A stretch of 64,000 nt of DNA from Oscillospiraceae bacterium (GTDB lineage: Bacteria; Bacillota; Clostridia; Oscillospirales; Ruminococcaceae). Below are positions 1 through 5,969 of this stretch, in pieces. How positions within the stretch are numbered: the stretch's first letter is position 1; the number at the start of each line of letters is the position of its first letter. The position numbers were made by a program, and so were the translations under genes. Under the pieces are notes generated by a model. The model saw only the letters and a list, made by a program, of their open reading frames with translations. It was not told the origin of the DNA and ran no database searches. Where the stretch lies: contig JAJQHD010000022.1 of NCBI GenBank assembly GCA_021199855.1, positions 1 to 64,000 of the forward strand, given 5' to 3'.

Positions 1-58
1 ATCTTTCTTCGTTATTTTATTCTTTTTGGGTCACATCTCTTGACAACGCAGAAGAAAA

Positions 59-74
59 GGCGGTTCTGTCTCAG
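59..74. repeat. Left 16-bp direct repeat flanking the prophage (putative attL or target duplication)
   Basis: The 16 bases GGCGGTTCTGTCTCAG occur here and again at 28419-28434. Here they are preceded by AAAA, which is complementary to the TTTT that follows GCCGCC at the right copy. Joining the left flank to the right flank rebuilds a bidirectional terminator hairpin, so the original host site was probably one terminator split and partly duplicated by insertion. The bases after this copy (CGAGCCGTTTTAT, 75-87) still pair with CGGTTC and are followed by T residues, so a terminator-like hairpin survives at the left junction. What lies left of base 59 is host sequence without a recognisable gene. 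Confidence 0.75.
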
Positions 75-147
75 CGAGCCGTTTTATAATAAGTGCATAA
101 GGTTCTTTCGAGCCGTTTCGCACTTATTTTTAAAGATATGATTAAAA

Positions 148-184
148 AATAAGAGCAGAAGGCTCGCCTTCTGCTCTTATTTTG
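148..184 (+). terminator. Strong rho-independent terminator ahead of first prophage gene
   Basis: A perfect 15-bp stem (148-162 with 167-181) closes a CTCG loop and is flanked by A and T residues on either side, so it can work in both directions. It sits 20 bases before the first phage ORF and just upstream of its ribosome binding site. It probably shields the element from host read-through or acts as an attenuator of the left operon. Confidence 0.85.
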
Positions 185-203
185 CGTCTAAAGGAGGTAT
201 TGG

Positions 204-461
204 ATGAAATATCGTTACTTGACACTCGCAGACCGTCAGGAAATCGAGAGGCTCTATCGTAGTGAAACACGGTTCGCTGACATTGCCGACGCTATCGGCG
301 TGAAAATAGGCACCATATACCGGGAAATCGAAAACGGAAGCACCGGCAAAGATGAATACGGCAGACCTATCTATTCGGCGGATGCCGCAGAGCGGGCTTT
401 TGTCGAGCGTCTCAAACGTCGAGGTCGGAAGCCGGCTTCTCGGGAGGTATGCAATGAGTAA
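204..461 (+). CDS. Stand-alone IS30-type helix-turn-helix protein
   Basis: An 85-residue protein preceded by AAAGGAGG. Residues 4-45 match the N-terminal HTH of IS30-family transposases (YLTLADRQEIE, then IGVKIGTIYREIENG) and resemble the start of the transposase at the right end of the same prophage (HLTYTARLQIE, LGVDTSTIYRELKRG). There is no DDE catalytic domain. It overlaps the next gene by 8 nt. Known of the family: this domain binds DNA, usually element ends. Inferred: a small regulator of the prophage, possibly recognising the same sites as the transposase. It could also be a truncated transposase relic, but the clean operon position argues for a functional gene. Confidence 0.7.
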   Translation: MKYRYLTLADRQEIERLYRSETRFADIADAIGVKIGTIYREIENGSTGKDEYGRPIYSADAAERAFVERLKRRGRKPASREVCNE

Positions 462-747
462 GACTAAGACGAAAAAGAAAATGTATCGACTGAAGCTTGC
501 AGTTGGTGGATATATCGCATTGACTTATTCCGAACTATGCTCAACACTCGGGTTTGCCAAAGATTCCGAATTCGCTTCAGTCATAGTCACGAACAGGAAT
601 ACCATTACATACTGGACGATGCGTAATTCCGCCGACGTTGTTAAGCTCTACGATGAAGTTGTAAAACATGGCTTCGTTCCGTCGGTTGCACTTACAAAAT
701 CCGCTGAAAATTACAAGGCGGCGGGAATAGGTCAAAAGGAGGTTTAA
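454..747 (+). CDS. Hypothetical prophage protein, 97 aa
   Basis: Starts at the ATG at 454, overlapping the previous stop by 8 nt, with GGGAGGT seven bases upstream. A lysine-rich N-terminus (KTKTKKK) is followed by a globular region of mixed composition with no motif I recognise. The tight overlap and downstream AAAGGAGG of the next gene place it in a left operon of small early proteins. Function unknown. Confidence 0.6.
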   Translation: MSKTKTKKKMYRLKLAVGGYIALTYSELCSTLGFAKDSEFASVIVTNRNTITYWTMRNSADVVKLYDEVVKHGFVPSVALTKSAENYKAAGIGQKEV

Positions 748-749
748 TC

Positions 750-881
750 ATGGTATCATACTTATTAGCATTAGTGTGTGGAATCATTGGGGTCTACAAG
801 CTCCGGGAAGGTCTTTTAATCCTGCAAGATTGGCGGGATGAGCAGAAAGGCGGCGAAGATATTGAGCATCGAAGAGGTTAA
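750..881 (+). CDS. Small membrane protein, 43 aa
   Basis: A short reading frame preceded by AAAGGAGG eight bases before the ATG. The N-terminal 15 residues are hydrophobic (SYLLALVCGIIGVY) and would form one membrane segment, followed by a charged tail (RDEQKGGEDIEHRRG). It ends inside the start of the next gene. I recognise no family; small single-pass proteins of this type are common in phage early regions. Confidence 0.5.
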   Translation: MVSYLLALVCGIIGVYKLREGLLILQDWRDEQKGGEDIEHRRG

Positions 882-1089
882 GCAGGCGTTATTGAGCCGG
901 GAGCGGGTTATGCTCAGAGACCCGAGGCACGGCAATATCGAGTATAACAGGATTTCAGCAGTCGTGTACAGACCTCACCCGAGGGGCGACGGCGTATATG
1001 TCCAAGTCGAGCTTGAAGATGCGTGCGGTCGGTCGGTTACGGTTTGTAATCCGAAAGACGTCGAGCTTATAAAAGAAAAAGCAGTCTGA
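838..1089 (+). CDS. Hypothetical prophage protein, 83 aa
   Basis: Overlaps the 43-residue membrane protein by 44 nt in another frame. The sequence is rich in charged residues and arginines, with a beta-strand-like middle (ISAVVYRPHPRG, GVYVQVELED), compatible with a small DNA- or RNA-binding protein. The ribosome binding site is weak (GGCGGG), so the ATG at 838 is the likely but not certain start. It closes the first small-gene cluster; a non-coding interval of 190 bases follows. Confidence 0.5.
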   Translation: MSRKAAKILSIEEVKQALLSRERVMLRDPRHGNIEYNRISAVVYRPHPRGDGVYVQVELEDACGRSVTVCNPKDVELIKEKAV

Positions 1090-1110
1090 CAAGTAGCAAT
1101 TATCAGACTG
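1082..1110 (+). terminator. Stem-loop after the small-gene cluster
   Basis: CAGTCTGA pairs with TCAGACTG around an 11-13 base loop, directly at the stop of the 83-aa gene. There is no clear T run, so it could be a weak terminator or an mRNA end-processing hairpin. Confidence 0.4.
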
Positions 1111-1120
1111 CGGGCGAAAG

Positions 1121-1163
1121 TTGTCGCCGATATAAAAGTACATAACTATTATAATACGGCGAC
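1121..1163 (+). promoter_or_regulatory. Probable promoter -10 enclosed by an inverted repeat
   Basis: A perfect TATAAT lies at 1150-1155. It is bracketed by GTCGCCG (1123-1129) and its exact complement CGGCGAC (1157-1163). A good -35 at 17 bases is not obvious. The arrangement suggests an operator over the promoter for the replication genes. A second small hairpin (AAGCCC 1194-1199 with GGGCTT 1208-1213) follows in the leader. Confidence 0.45.
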
Positions 1164-1279
1164 GACAAAATGTCAAGCCGCAAATGCAGGTGAAAGCCCT
1201 GCGTTGCGGGCTTGTATTGTATAGTATTTTATCGACGATGGAATACCAGAAAATCAAGAATTGAAGAGGAGTTGCCGAA

Positions 1280-1687
1280 ATGTTAAAGAATTATAAGAAA
1301 AAATCTGCAAGTAAGTCAGAGTCAGGTCAAGTCAAGTCAAGCTTTCATGAGACACTCGAAGAAGTGAGAGAGCAGATTGACGTCAACAGCTTTTGCGACA
1401 TGGAGTATATTAAGGCTGATGAAATCGCAATGATAATCACTGAGGTATATGTTTTGCCGAAAGACACACCGGTCAGAATCGGTGGTATAGATTTGGAAGC
1501 CGGAATGGTTGCTGACATCTATCACGAACTCAGTTCAAATCATGTCGAGGAAGTCTTGAACCGCTACAAAGCTATTCCCTACGATATTAACCACGTCAAA
1601 ACGTATCTTCGCACCACACTCTACAATTCGGTGTTTGAGCTTTCGGCTCGGTATGTAAACAACATGAGGCAAAAAGATGCAACGTGA
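1280..1687 (+). CDS. DUF6017-like replication-associated protein, 135 aa
   Basis: Preceded by AGAGGAG. The C-terminal half contains SSNHVEEVLNRYK followed by HVKTYLRTTLYNSVFELSARY. This resembles the C-terminal domain (DUF6017-like) of the replication initiator A proteins of Clostridia plasmids and conjugative elements, which contains a helix predicting 'SHIEYVLD...IRNYLLTALYNA'. Here the N-terminal winged-helix initiator domain is missing. It overlaps the rolling-circle Rep gene by 11 nt, so the two are probably translationally coupled and act together in replication. Family assignment is by memory of the motif and is moderate. Confidence 0.5.
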   Translation: MLKNYKKKSASKSESGQVKSSFHETLEEVREQIDVNSFCDMEYIKADEIAMIITEVYVLPKDTPVRIGGIDLEAGMVADIYHELSSNHVEEVLNRYKAIPYDINHVKTYLRTTLYNSVFELSARYVNNMRQKDAT

Positions 1688-2582
1688 GAAAAGAACGGTC
1701 TCTGGAAAGCTTCTTGAAGTCGATTATTACCCGGTGTTTGACGACGGAAGGCGGGTTCCGGTCAGAGCGGCAAAAGAAAAGCCGTCAACTGAAGAGCAAC
1801 AAAGATACAACCGGACGATGGCGGCAAAAAAGCTTATCCGTCTGGTAAATGCAAATTTCGACGAAACGGATTACTTCATGCACCCGACGTATAAGCCGGA
1901 ATTAGCGCCACAAAGCATCGAGGAAGCTCGACGAGACATCGTAAACTATTTCCGCCGTGTGAAAACACGCCGAGCGGCTGACTTGAAGAGAGTCGAGCAA
2001 CAGCTCAAAGACCTCGGCGAACCGAAAAGCCGCCGAATGGTTGAACTCGCAGACGAACTGAAAAGAAAAGCAGATAAGCTCCGGCAACCGCTGAAATATA
2101 TCTACGTCATCGAAAAGCGGACATATCAGCGAGGCAAATTCGCCGGAAGAGATAACTGGCACTTTCACGTCTTCCTCACCGGCGGAATCGAACGAAATAC
2201 ACTAGAGCAAATGTGGACAAAAGGCATCTGGGCGAATTGCAACAACTATCAGCCGGAAACCTTTTCGCCGGAAGCCGCAGGTCGATATATGAGCAAAGAC
2301 CCTCAGGGCTCAAAGAGATTCTGCTATTCCCGGAATCTTGATAAGCCGGAGCAAAAGGTCAGAGACGGCAAAGTGTCAAAGCGGACGGTCGCCAAAATGG
2401 CAAACGAACGAAAAGACGATAAAGAATACTGGGAAAAGAAATTCAAAGGCTACAGATTCATTCGGACGTATTGCAGATATAATGCCTACAATGGACACTG
2501 GTATGTGTCAGTGGTTATGTACCGGACAAGCAATGCTCCGCCAGAATGGCGGTCGGATGAATGGATAACCACCGACTATTAA
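1677..2582 (+). CDS. Rolling-circle replication initiator (HUH endonuclease Rep), 301 aa
   Basis: Contains the three hallmarks of HUH nickases in order: an FDETDYFMHPTY segment (motif 1, about residue 60), NWHFHVFLTGG with the HxH metal site (motif 2, about residue 161), and a catalytic tyrosine in GRYMSKD fitting YxxK (motif 3, about residue 203). A lysine/arginine-rich helical stretch of about 50 residues separates motifs 1 and 2. Members nick origin DNA and start rolling-circle synthesis. Start ATG at 1677 overlaps the preceding gene. A rolling-circle Rep as the only replication protein is unusual for a tailed dsDNA phage. Confidence 0.8.
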   Translation: MQREKRTVSGKLLEVDYYPVFDDGRRVPVRAAKEKPSTEEQQRYNRTMAAKKLIRLVNANFDETDYFMHPTYKPELAPQSIEEARRDIVNYFRRVKTRRAADLKRVEQQLKDLGEPKSRRMVELADELKRKADKLRQPLKYIYVIEKRTYQRGKFAGRDNWHFHVFLTGGIERNTLEQMWTKGIWANCNNYQPETFSPEAAGRYMSKDPQGSKRFCYSRNLDKPEQKVRDGKVSKRTVAKMANERKDDKEYWEKKFKGYRFIRTYCRYNAYNGHWYVSVVMYRTSNAPPEWRSDEWITTDY

Positions 2583-2599
2583 GCACGAGGAGGCTTGAT

Positions 2600-3034
2600 A
2601 TGAAAAGCAGTTTAGATTATGCCGGCGATATGTTTCGGCTATATGCGGCTTCTGGATGCCCGACATACGAATCGGAAAAAGAAAGATTGCAAGCCGAGGC
2701 TGTTACAAAATATCCAGATTCGCCGGAACTGGCGGATATGGCTTTTCAAAAAAGCCTTCCGTATCTTTCGGACATTCTTGCAGTCGAGCAGACATTTGAC
2801 TTTTTCCGTCGTGAAAATAAGGAATACAAAATCGACGTTGTGAAAGCCGTCTATTTTGTCCGTCCGAAAGACGACCTGCACAAAGGCGGTATTTCGGAGC
2901 GTGTGATAGCCTTTGCGTCAAGCTGTCCCTGCGACATCGGCACTGCTTACAGATGGCTTCGAGATGCCAAACAGATATGCGCTGGGTTCCGGGGCTTACG
3001 CCTTATTGACACTAAGGGCAACATCAAGCGATGA
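2600..3034 (+). CDS. Putative phage late-transcription regulator (ArpU/RinA-like), 144 aa
   Basis: Chosen ATG at 2600 has GAGGAGG seven bases upstream; an upstream ATG in frame lies inside the Rep gene. The C-terminal third (VVKAVYFVRPKDDL...IGTAYRWLRDAK) has the spacing of the sigma-like helix-turn-helix of ArpU/RinA phage activators, which often read 'VSEATAYRWHRDF'. It overlaps the HNH gene by 4 nt (ATGA), which is the usual position of such activators just before the packaging genes. Inferred role: turning on the morphogenesis operon. Identification is moderate. Confidence 0.45.
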   Translation: MKSSLDYAGDMFRLYAASGCPTYESEKERLQAEAVTKYPDSPELADMAFQKSLPYLSDILAVEQTFDFFRRENKEYKIDVVKAVYFVRPKDDLHKGGISERVIAFASSCPCDIGTAYRWLRDAKQICAGFRGLRLIDTKGNIKR

Positions 3035-3345
3035 AAGAATACGCAAGGAAATTTTACTTGTCGAAAGCATGGCGTTCAACCCGTGAGGCTTACTACAGAT
3101 ACCGGTGTGGCGTATGCGAGCGGTGCGGTGCCGCAGGCGACATAGTGCACCACAAAATATACCTTTCGCCAGAGAATATTCGAGACCCGAAGATTGCCTT
3201 GTCTTTTGACAATCTCGAACTACTCTGTCAGGACTGTCACAATAAAGAGCACTTTGAAAGTCAAAACGAAAGATATTCTTTCGACAAGAACGGCAATATC
3301 ACTCCCCCGGCTCGGAAATTCGGCGGTTCATCTGAGAACCGGTGA
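3031..3345 (+). CDS. HNH endonuclease, 104 aa
   Basis: Shows a zinc-binding HNH fold: CGVCERCG (residues 27-34), the HH of the ββα core (IVHHKIYL, about residue 42), a conserved FDNLELLCQDCHNKEH stretch (about residues 63-78). Length and position next to the terminase genes fit the HNH nucleases that assist DNA packaging in HK97-like phages. Overlap with the previous gene is ATGA. Confidence 0.85.
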   Translation: MKEYARKFYLSKAWRSTREAYYRYRCGVCERCGAAGDIVHHKIYLSPENIRDPKIALSFDNLELLCQDCHNKEHFESQNERYSFDKNGNITPPARKFGGSSENR

Positions 3346-3467
3346 TGCAGAGTTACAAAAAACTCCGCGCGGGCGCGCACGACGGGTGTACATAGGGGGT
3401 GGGGTGTCAGGATGAAAGGATTTGACGGAAGATGAAAGATTTTATTTCAATTTGGAGGGATTTGTTT

Positions 3468-3686
3468 ATGCAAAAAGAAAGATTCACAGATTTACAGGAA
3501 GGTTTGATATACAAGAATATCAACGGCAATTCCTATCTTTGTGTGTCGGCAAAAAGCGGTGATTTTGTCCTCAGAAACATTGATACCGACTGGACATTTG
3601 CAGCCTGCGGTATCTGGCAATACCCCGACGGCTCTATCGAATGGGATTACTCAGTCGGTGGCTACTTTGCGGAAAATAAGGTATGA
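3468..3686 (+). CDS. Hypothetical prophage protein, 72 aa
   Basis: The ATG at 3468 is preferred because GGAGGG lies eight bases upstream; an in-frame ATG at 3432 has no good site. The protein is a compact, mostly beta sequence (NGNSYLCVSAKSGDFVLRN, TFAACGIWQYPDGSIEWDYS). No family recognised. Stop and the next start overlap as ATGA, so it is coupled to the methyltransferase; it may be its accessory, but that is a guess. The interval 3346-3467 shows no gene. Confidence 0.55.
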   Translation: MQKERFTDLQEGLIYKNINGNSYLCVSAKSGDFVLRNIDTDWTFAACGIWQYPDGSIEWDYSVGGYFAENKV

Positions 3687-4456
3687 GCAATCTCGAAATT
3701 GACAGAATCTATCTCGGCGATTGTATCGAGGGCATGAAGGGCATCGAGAGCGGGTCGGTGGATTTGGTTCTTACTGATTTGCCTTATGGAACAACCAGTA
3801 ACGCATGGGATGTCTGTTTGCCTCTTGGTAAGCTATTCCGTGAGCTTCTCAGAGTTACAAAAGAAAATGCGGCTATGCTGTTTTTCTGTCAACAGCCATT
3901 TGAGACCGATTTGATAAACGCCGGGAGGAAGCTCTTTCGGTATGAGTGGGTTTGGGATAAAGGGATGTCAACAGGCTTCTTGAACGCTAACAAAATGCCG
4001 CTTAAACGCCATGAAAATATAGCGGTGTTTTATCGGAAGCTCCCGACGTATAATCCGCAATTTGTAGCGGGAAGTAAACCGTACATAACAAAATCCCACT
4101 CACATTCATCGAATTATCGAAACGATATGGAACGTATCCCCACCGTTTCGGATGGTCGTCGGTTTCCTTCAGACATAATCAGCTTTTCCACCGTAAACAT
4201 CTCTTCCGATAAACCGGAAATTGGAGAAGGTCACCCGACGCAAAAGCCGGTTGACATCTGCGAGTATCTGATAAAGACCTATTCCGATGTCGGTGACTTG
4301 GTTCTCGATTGTTGCATGGGTTCCGGGACGACGGCGGTCGCCTGCATCGGTACCGACAGGCATTTTATCGGCTTTGAAAAAGACGAAACCTACTTCGAGC
4401 GGGCTTGCAAGCGTATCGAAAAGAGATATGCCGAGGGCGTGCAGATGGAATTATAA
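3683..4456 (+). CDS. Site-specific DNA methyltransferase (beta-class, N6-adenine or N4-cytosine), 257 aa
   Basis: Catalytic motif IV reads TDLPYG (about residue 32), the variant of DPPY, and the S-adenosylmethionine motif I reads DCCMGSGTTAVAC near the C-terminus (about residue 212). That order, IV before I, is the beta class. HPTQKP precedes motif I as usual in this family. No restriction endonuclease gene is adjacent, so it is an orphan phage methylase, likely protecting phage DNA from host restriction. Coupled to the preceding 72-aa gene. Confidence 0.85.
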   Translation: MSNLEIDRIYLGDCIEGMKGIESGSVDLVLTDLPYGTTSNAWDVCLPLGKLFRELLRVTKENAAMLFFCQQPFETDLINAGRKLFRYEWVWDKGMSTGFLNANKMPLKRHENIAVFYRKLPTYNPQFVAGSKPYITKSHSHSSNYRNDMERIPTVSDGRRFPSDIISFSTVNISSDKPEIGEGHPTQKPVDICEYLIKTYSDVGDLVLDCCMGSGTTAVACIGTDRHFIGFEKDETYFERACKRIEKRYAEGVQMEL

Positions 4457-4475
4457 AACTCAGGAGGTAATATTG

Positions 4476-4571
4476 ATGATTGGTTATTTCTTTGCCGGTG
4501 TGGCATTTACTTTGGCTATGGAGTTCGCCGCTCTTGTAATTCTGGCGTTCTTCAGAGGTCGGCGGGAGTAG
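4476..4571 (+). CDS. Small membrane protein, 31 aa
   Basis: ATG preceded by AGGAGG nine bases upstream. The product is almost entirely one membrane helix (GYFFAGVAFTLAMEFAALVI) ending in FRGRRE. It sits between the methyltransferase and a 233-aa gene. The strong ribosome binding site is the main support. Confidence 0.5.
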   Translation: MIGYFFAGVAFTLAMEFAALVILAFFRGRRE

Positions 4572-4592
4572 TAGCAAGAAAGAGGTGTTTTT

Positions 4593-5294
4593 ATGGCTGA
4601 CAGTGAGGATTTATTGGAGAAAAAACGGCAAAAATCAAGAGAAATGAGATATAAAAAGCCGCTTTGCAAAGATATATCTCTCGAAAAAATACAAAGCGAT
4701 TTAAGCGAATGGTACAACCTTTGCGGTGAGTTATCTTGGTTTGACGATGAGGATTTAGAAGAGGCTTTAGGCGGTGAAGAGCAGGCACAAGAGTTTAAAT
4801 ACATGTTTTCATGTCTATCATTGGATTGTGAGGACATGGTGAACGATTTGAATGACTGGTCTTCGTATGTTCCCGAATGTTTTGATTTGTTTTTCGTTGC
4901 GATTGACGGTGGAGGCTTGGATGGGTATCTGGGGTTTGACGAATATGAGAACGACTATCTCTCGATAAACAGCTTTGAAGCTGAATGGGCGGTCAAGGAA
5001 TCCAGGGAGAAATTCAAGCGGATGACAAAAGAGGAGATTATAAAGGCGGCAAAACAATGCTTTAGGATTTATAACTCTTACGTTGCGTTGAAGTATCGTT
5101 TAGAATGCCTGCAGGCGTCGATTGACATTCTCAAAGAGCGTGACGTCGAAATCCTCAGGGCAATTAAAGAAATCGAAAAGGCTTATGACATTGCCGATGA
5201 AGTGTCTGAAGGCTTTAAATATCTTTGGTACCCGGAGGTTCAAGAGCTTAACAGAAAAATATCAATGATTCCGCCCGAAATGTGGGCTCTATAG
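4593..5294 (+). CDS. Hypothetical prophage protein, 233 aa
   Basis: Preceded by GAAAGAGGTG. Acidic, with many aromatic residues; central helices (DLEEALGGEEQAQEFKYMF, VNDLNDWSSYV) and a C-terminal coiled-coil-like region (about residues 165-220). No membrane segment, signal peptide or catalytic motif. I do not recognise the family. Its position just before the terminase small subunit is commonly held by accessory genes in Clostridia phages. Confidence 0.6.
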   Translation: MADSEDLLEKKRQKSREMRYKKPLCKDISLEKIQSDLSEWYNLCGELSWFDDEDLEEALGGEEQAQEFKYMFSCLSLDCEDMVNDLNDWSSYVPECFDLFFVAIDGGGLDGYLGFDEYENDYLSINSFEAEWAVKESREKFKRMTKEEIIKAAKQCFRIYNSYVALKYRLECLQASIDILKERDVEILRAIKEIEKAYDIADEVSEGFKYLWYPEVQELNRKISMIPPEMWAL

Positions 5295-5306
5295 TGAGGT
5301 GATATT

Positions 5307-5666
5307 ATGGCGAAAAAGAAAATTGAAGACATGACGAAGGACGAGCGGGTTCAGAGTGAGGTCAGGCGGCTCAAGAGGGCGTTAAGGGATTTAGACCCGA
5401 ATAAGCTCGAAGTCGTTAAGCCTCTTATCGAGCGGGCGGCTTTTACCTCAGTCTTGCTCAAAGACCTTGAAGAGGTTGTGAACGAAAAAGGCGTTACCTC
5501 CGAATACCAATACGGTGAGAACCAGTGGGGCACGAAACAGAGCGACGAGGTCAAAACGCTGATTGCTCTTCAAAAGAACTATTCCGCCATGATAAAGACC
5601 CTCGCCGACATCGCTCCGGCGGCAAAGCCGAAAAAGAGCAGGCTCGAAGAGCTTGCAAACGAATAA
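5307..5666 (+). CDS. Terminase small subunit (P27-like), 119 aa
   Basis: Helical protein placed directly before the large terminase. The region LIERAAFTSVLLKDLEEVV...GVTSEYQYGENQWG followed by LIALQKNYSAMIKTLADI follows the C-terminal pattern of P27-family small subunits, which recognise phage DNA and present it to the large subunit. The stop is followed at once by a perfect 10-bp palindrome (5666-5686). Assignment rests on this pattern and on position. Confidence 0.7.
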   Translation: MAKKKIEDMTKDERVQSEVRRLKRALRDLDPNKLEVVKPLIERAAFTSVLLKDLEEVVNEKGVTSEYQYGENQWGTKQSDEVKTLIALQKNYSAMIKTLADIAPAAKPKKSRLEELANE

Positions 5667-5969
5667 GCCGAGCTCAGAGCTCGGCTAAACCCAATCGACA
5701 GTTTCAGAAATTCCTTCTTTTTTCTTGTCAGACACCGTCACGGAATTATCCACGCCGTGGCGGTGTCACTATTTACGACGTAAATTAAAGTTGCGAGTAG
5801 TGAAGGATAAATTTTTGGTATGATAATATTGCAACAGACCCATATCTGTCTTTCCTATTAGTCCGCCCGGAAGTTGGTATTGGCGGTTTTACTGGCTTCC
5901 CCTGCTTATTCAAGCTCGTCCACGGGCGGACGACACCCCTTTTATCACACATTCAGTGAAGGTGAGGCG
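5666..5969 (+). other. Structured non-coding interval between small and large terminase genes
   Basis: About 300 bases without a convincing gene. It begins with a palindrome AGCCGAGCTC/GAGCTCGGCT (5666-5686). Further on GTCCGCCCG (5861-5869) is exactly complementary to CGGGCGGAC (5923-5931), enclosing a 53-base loop with a nested GGAAG/CTTCC pair. TATGATAATATT (5819-5830) is a possible -10. An in-frame upstream extension of terL covers part of it but lacks a ribosome binding site. It could be a packaging (cos/pac) site, a structured leader or a lost gene. Confidence 0.45.

Noticed and set aside
40-90. Promoter TTGACA (40-45) with TATAAT (85-90) reading into the prophage
   Set aside because: The distance of 39 bases is far beyond the 16-18 allowed, and no better -35 was found.
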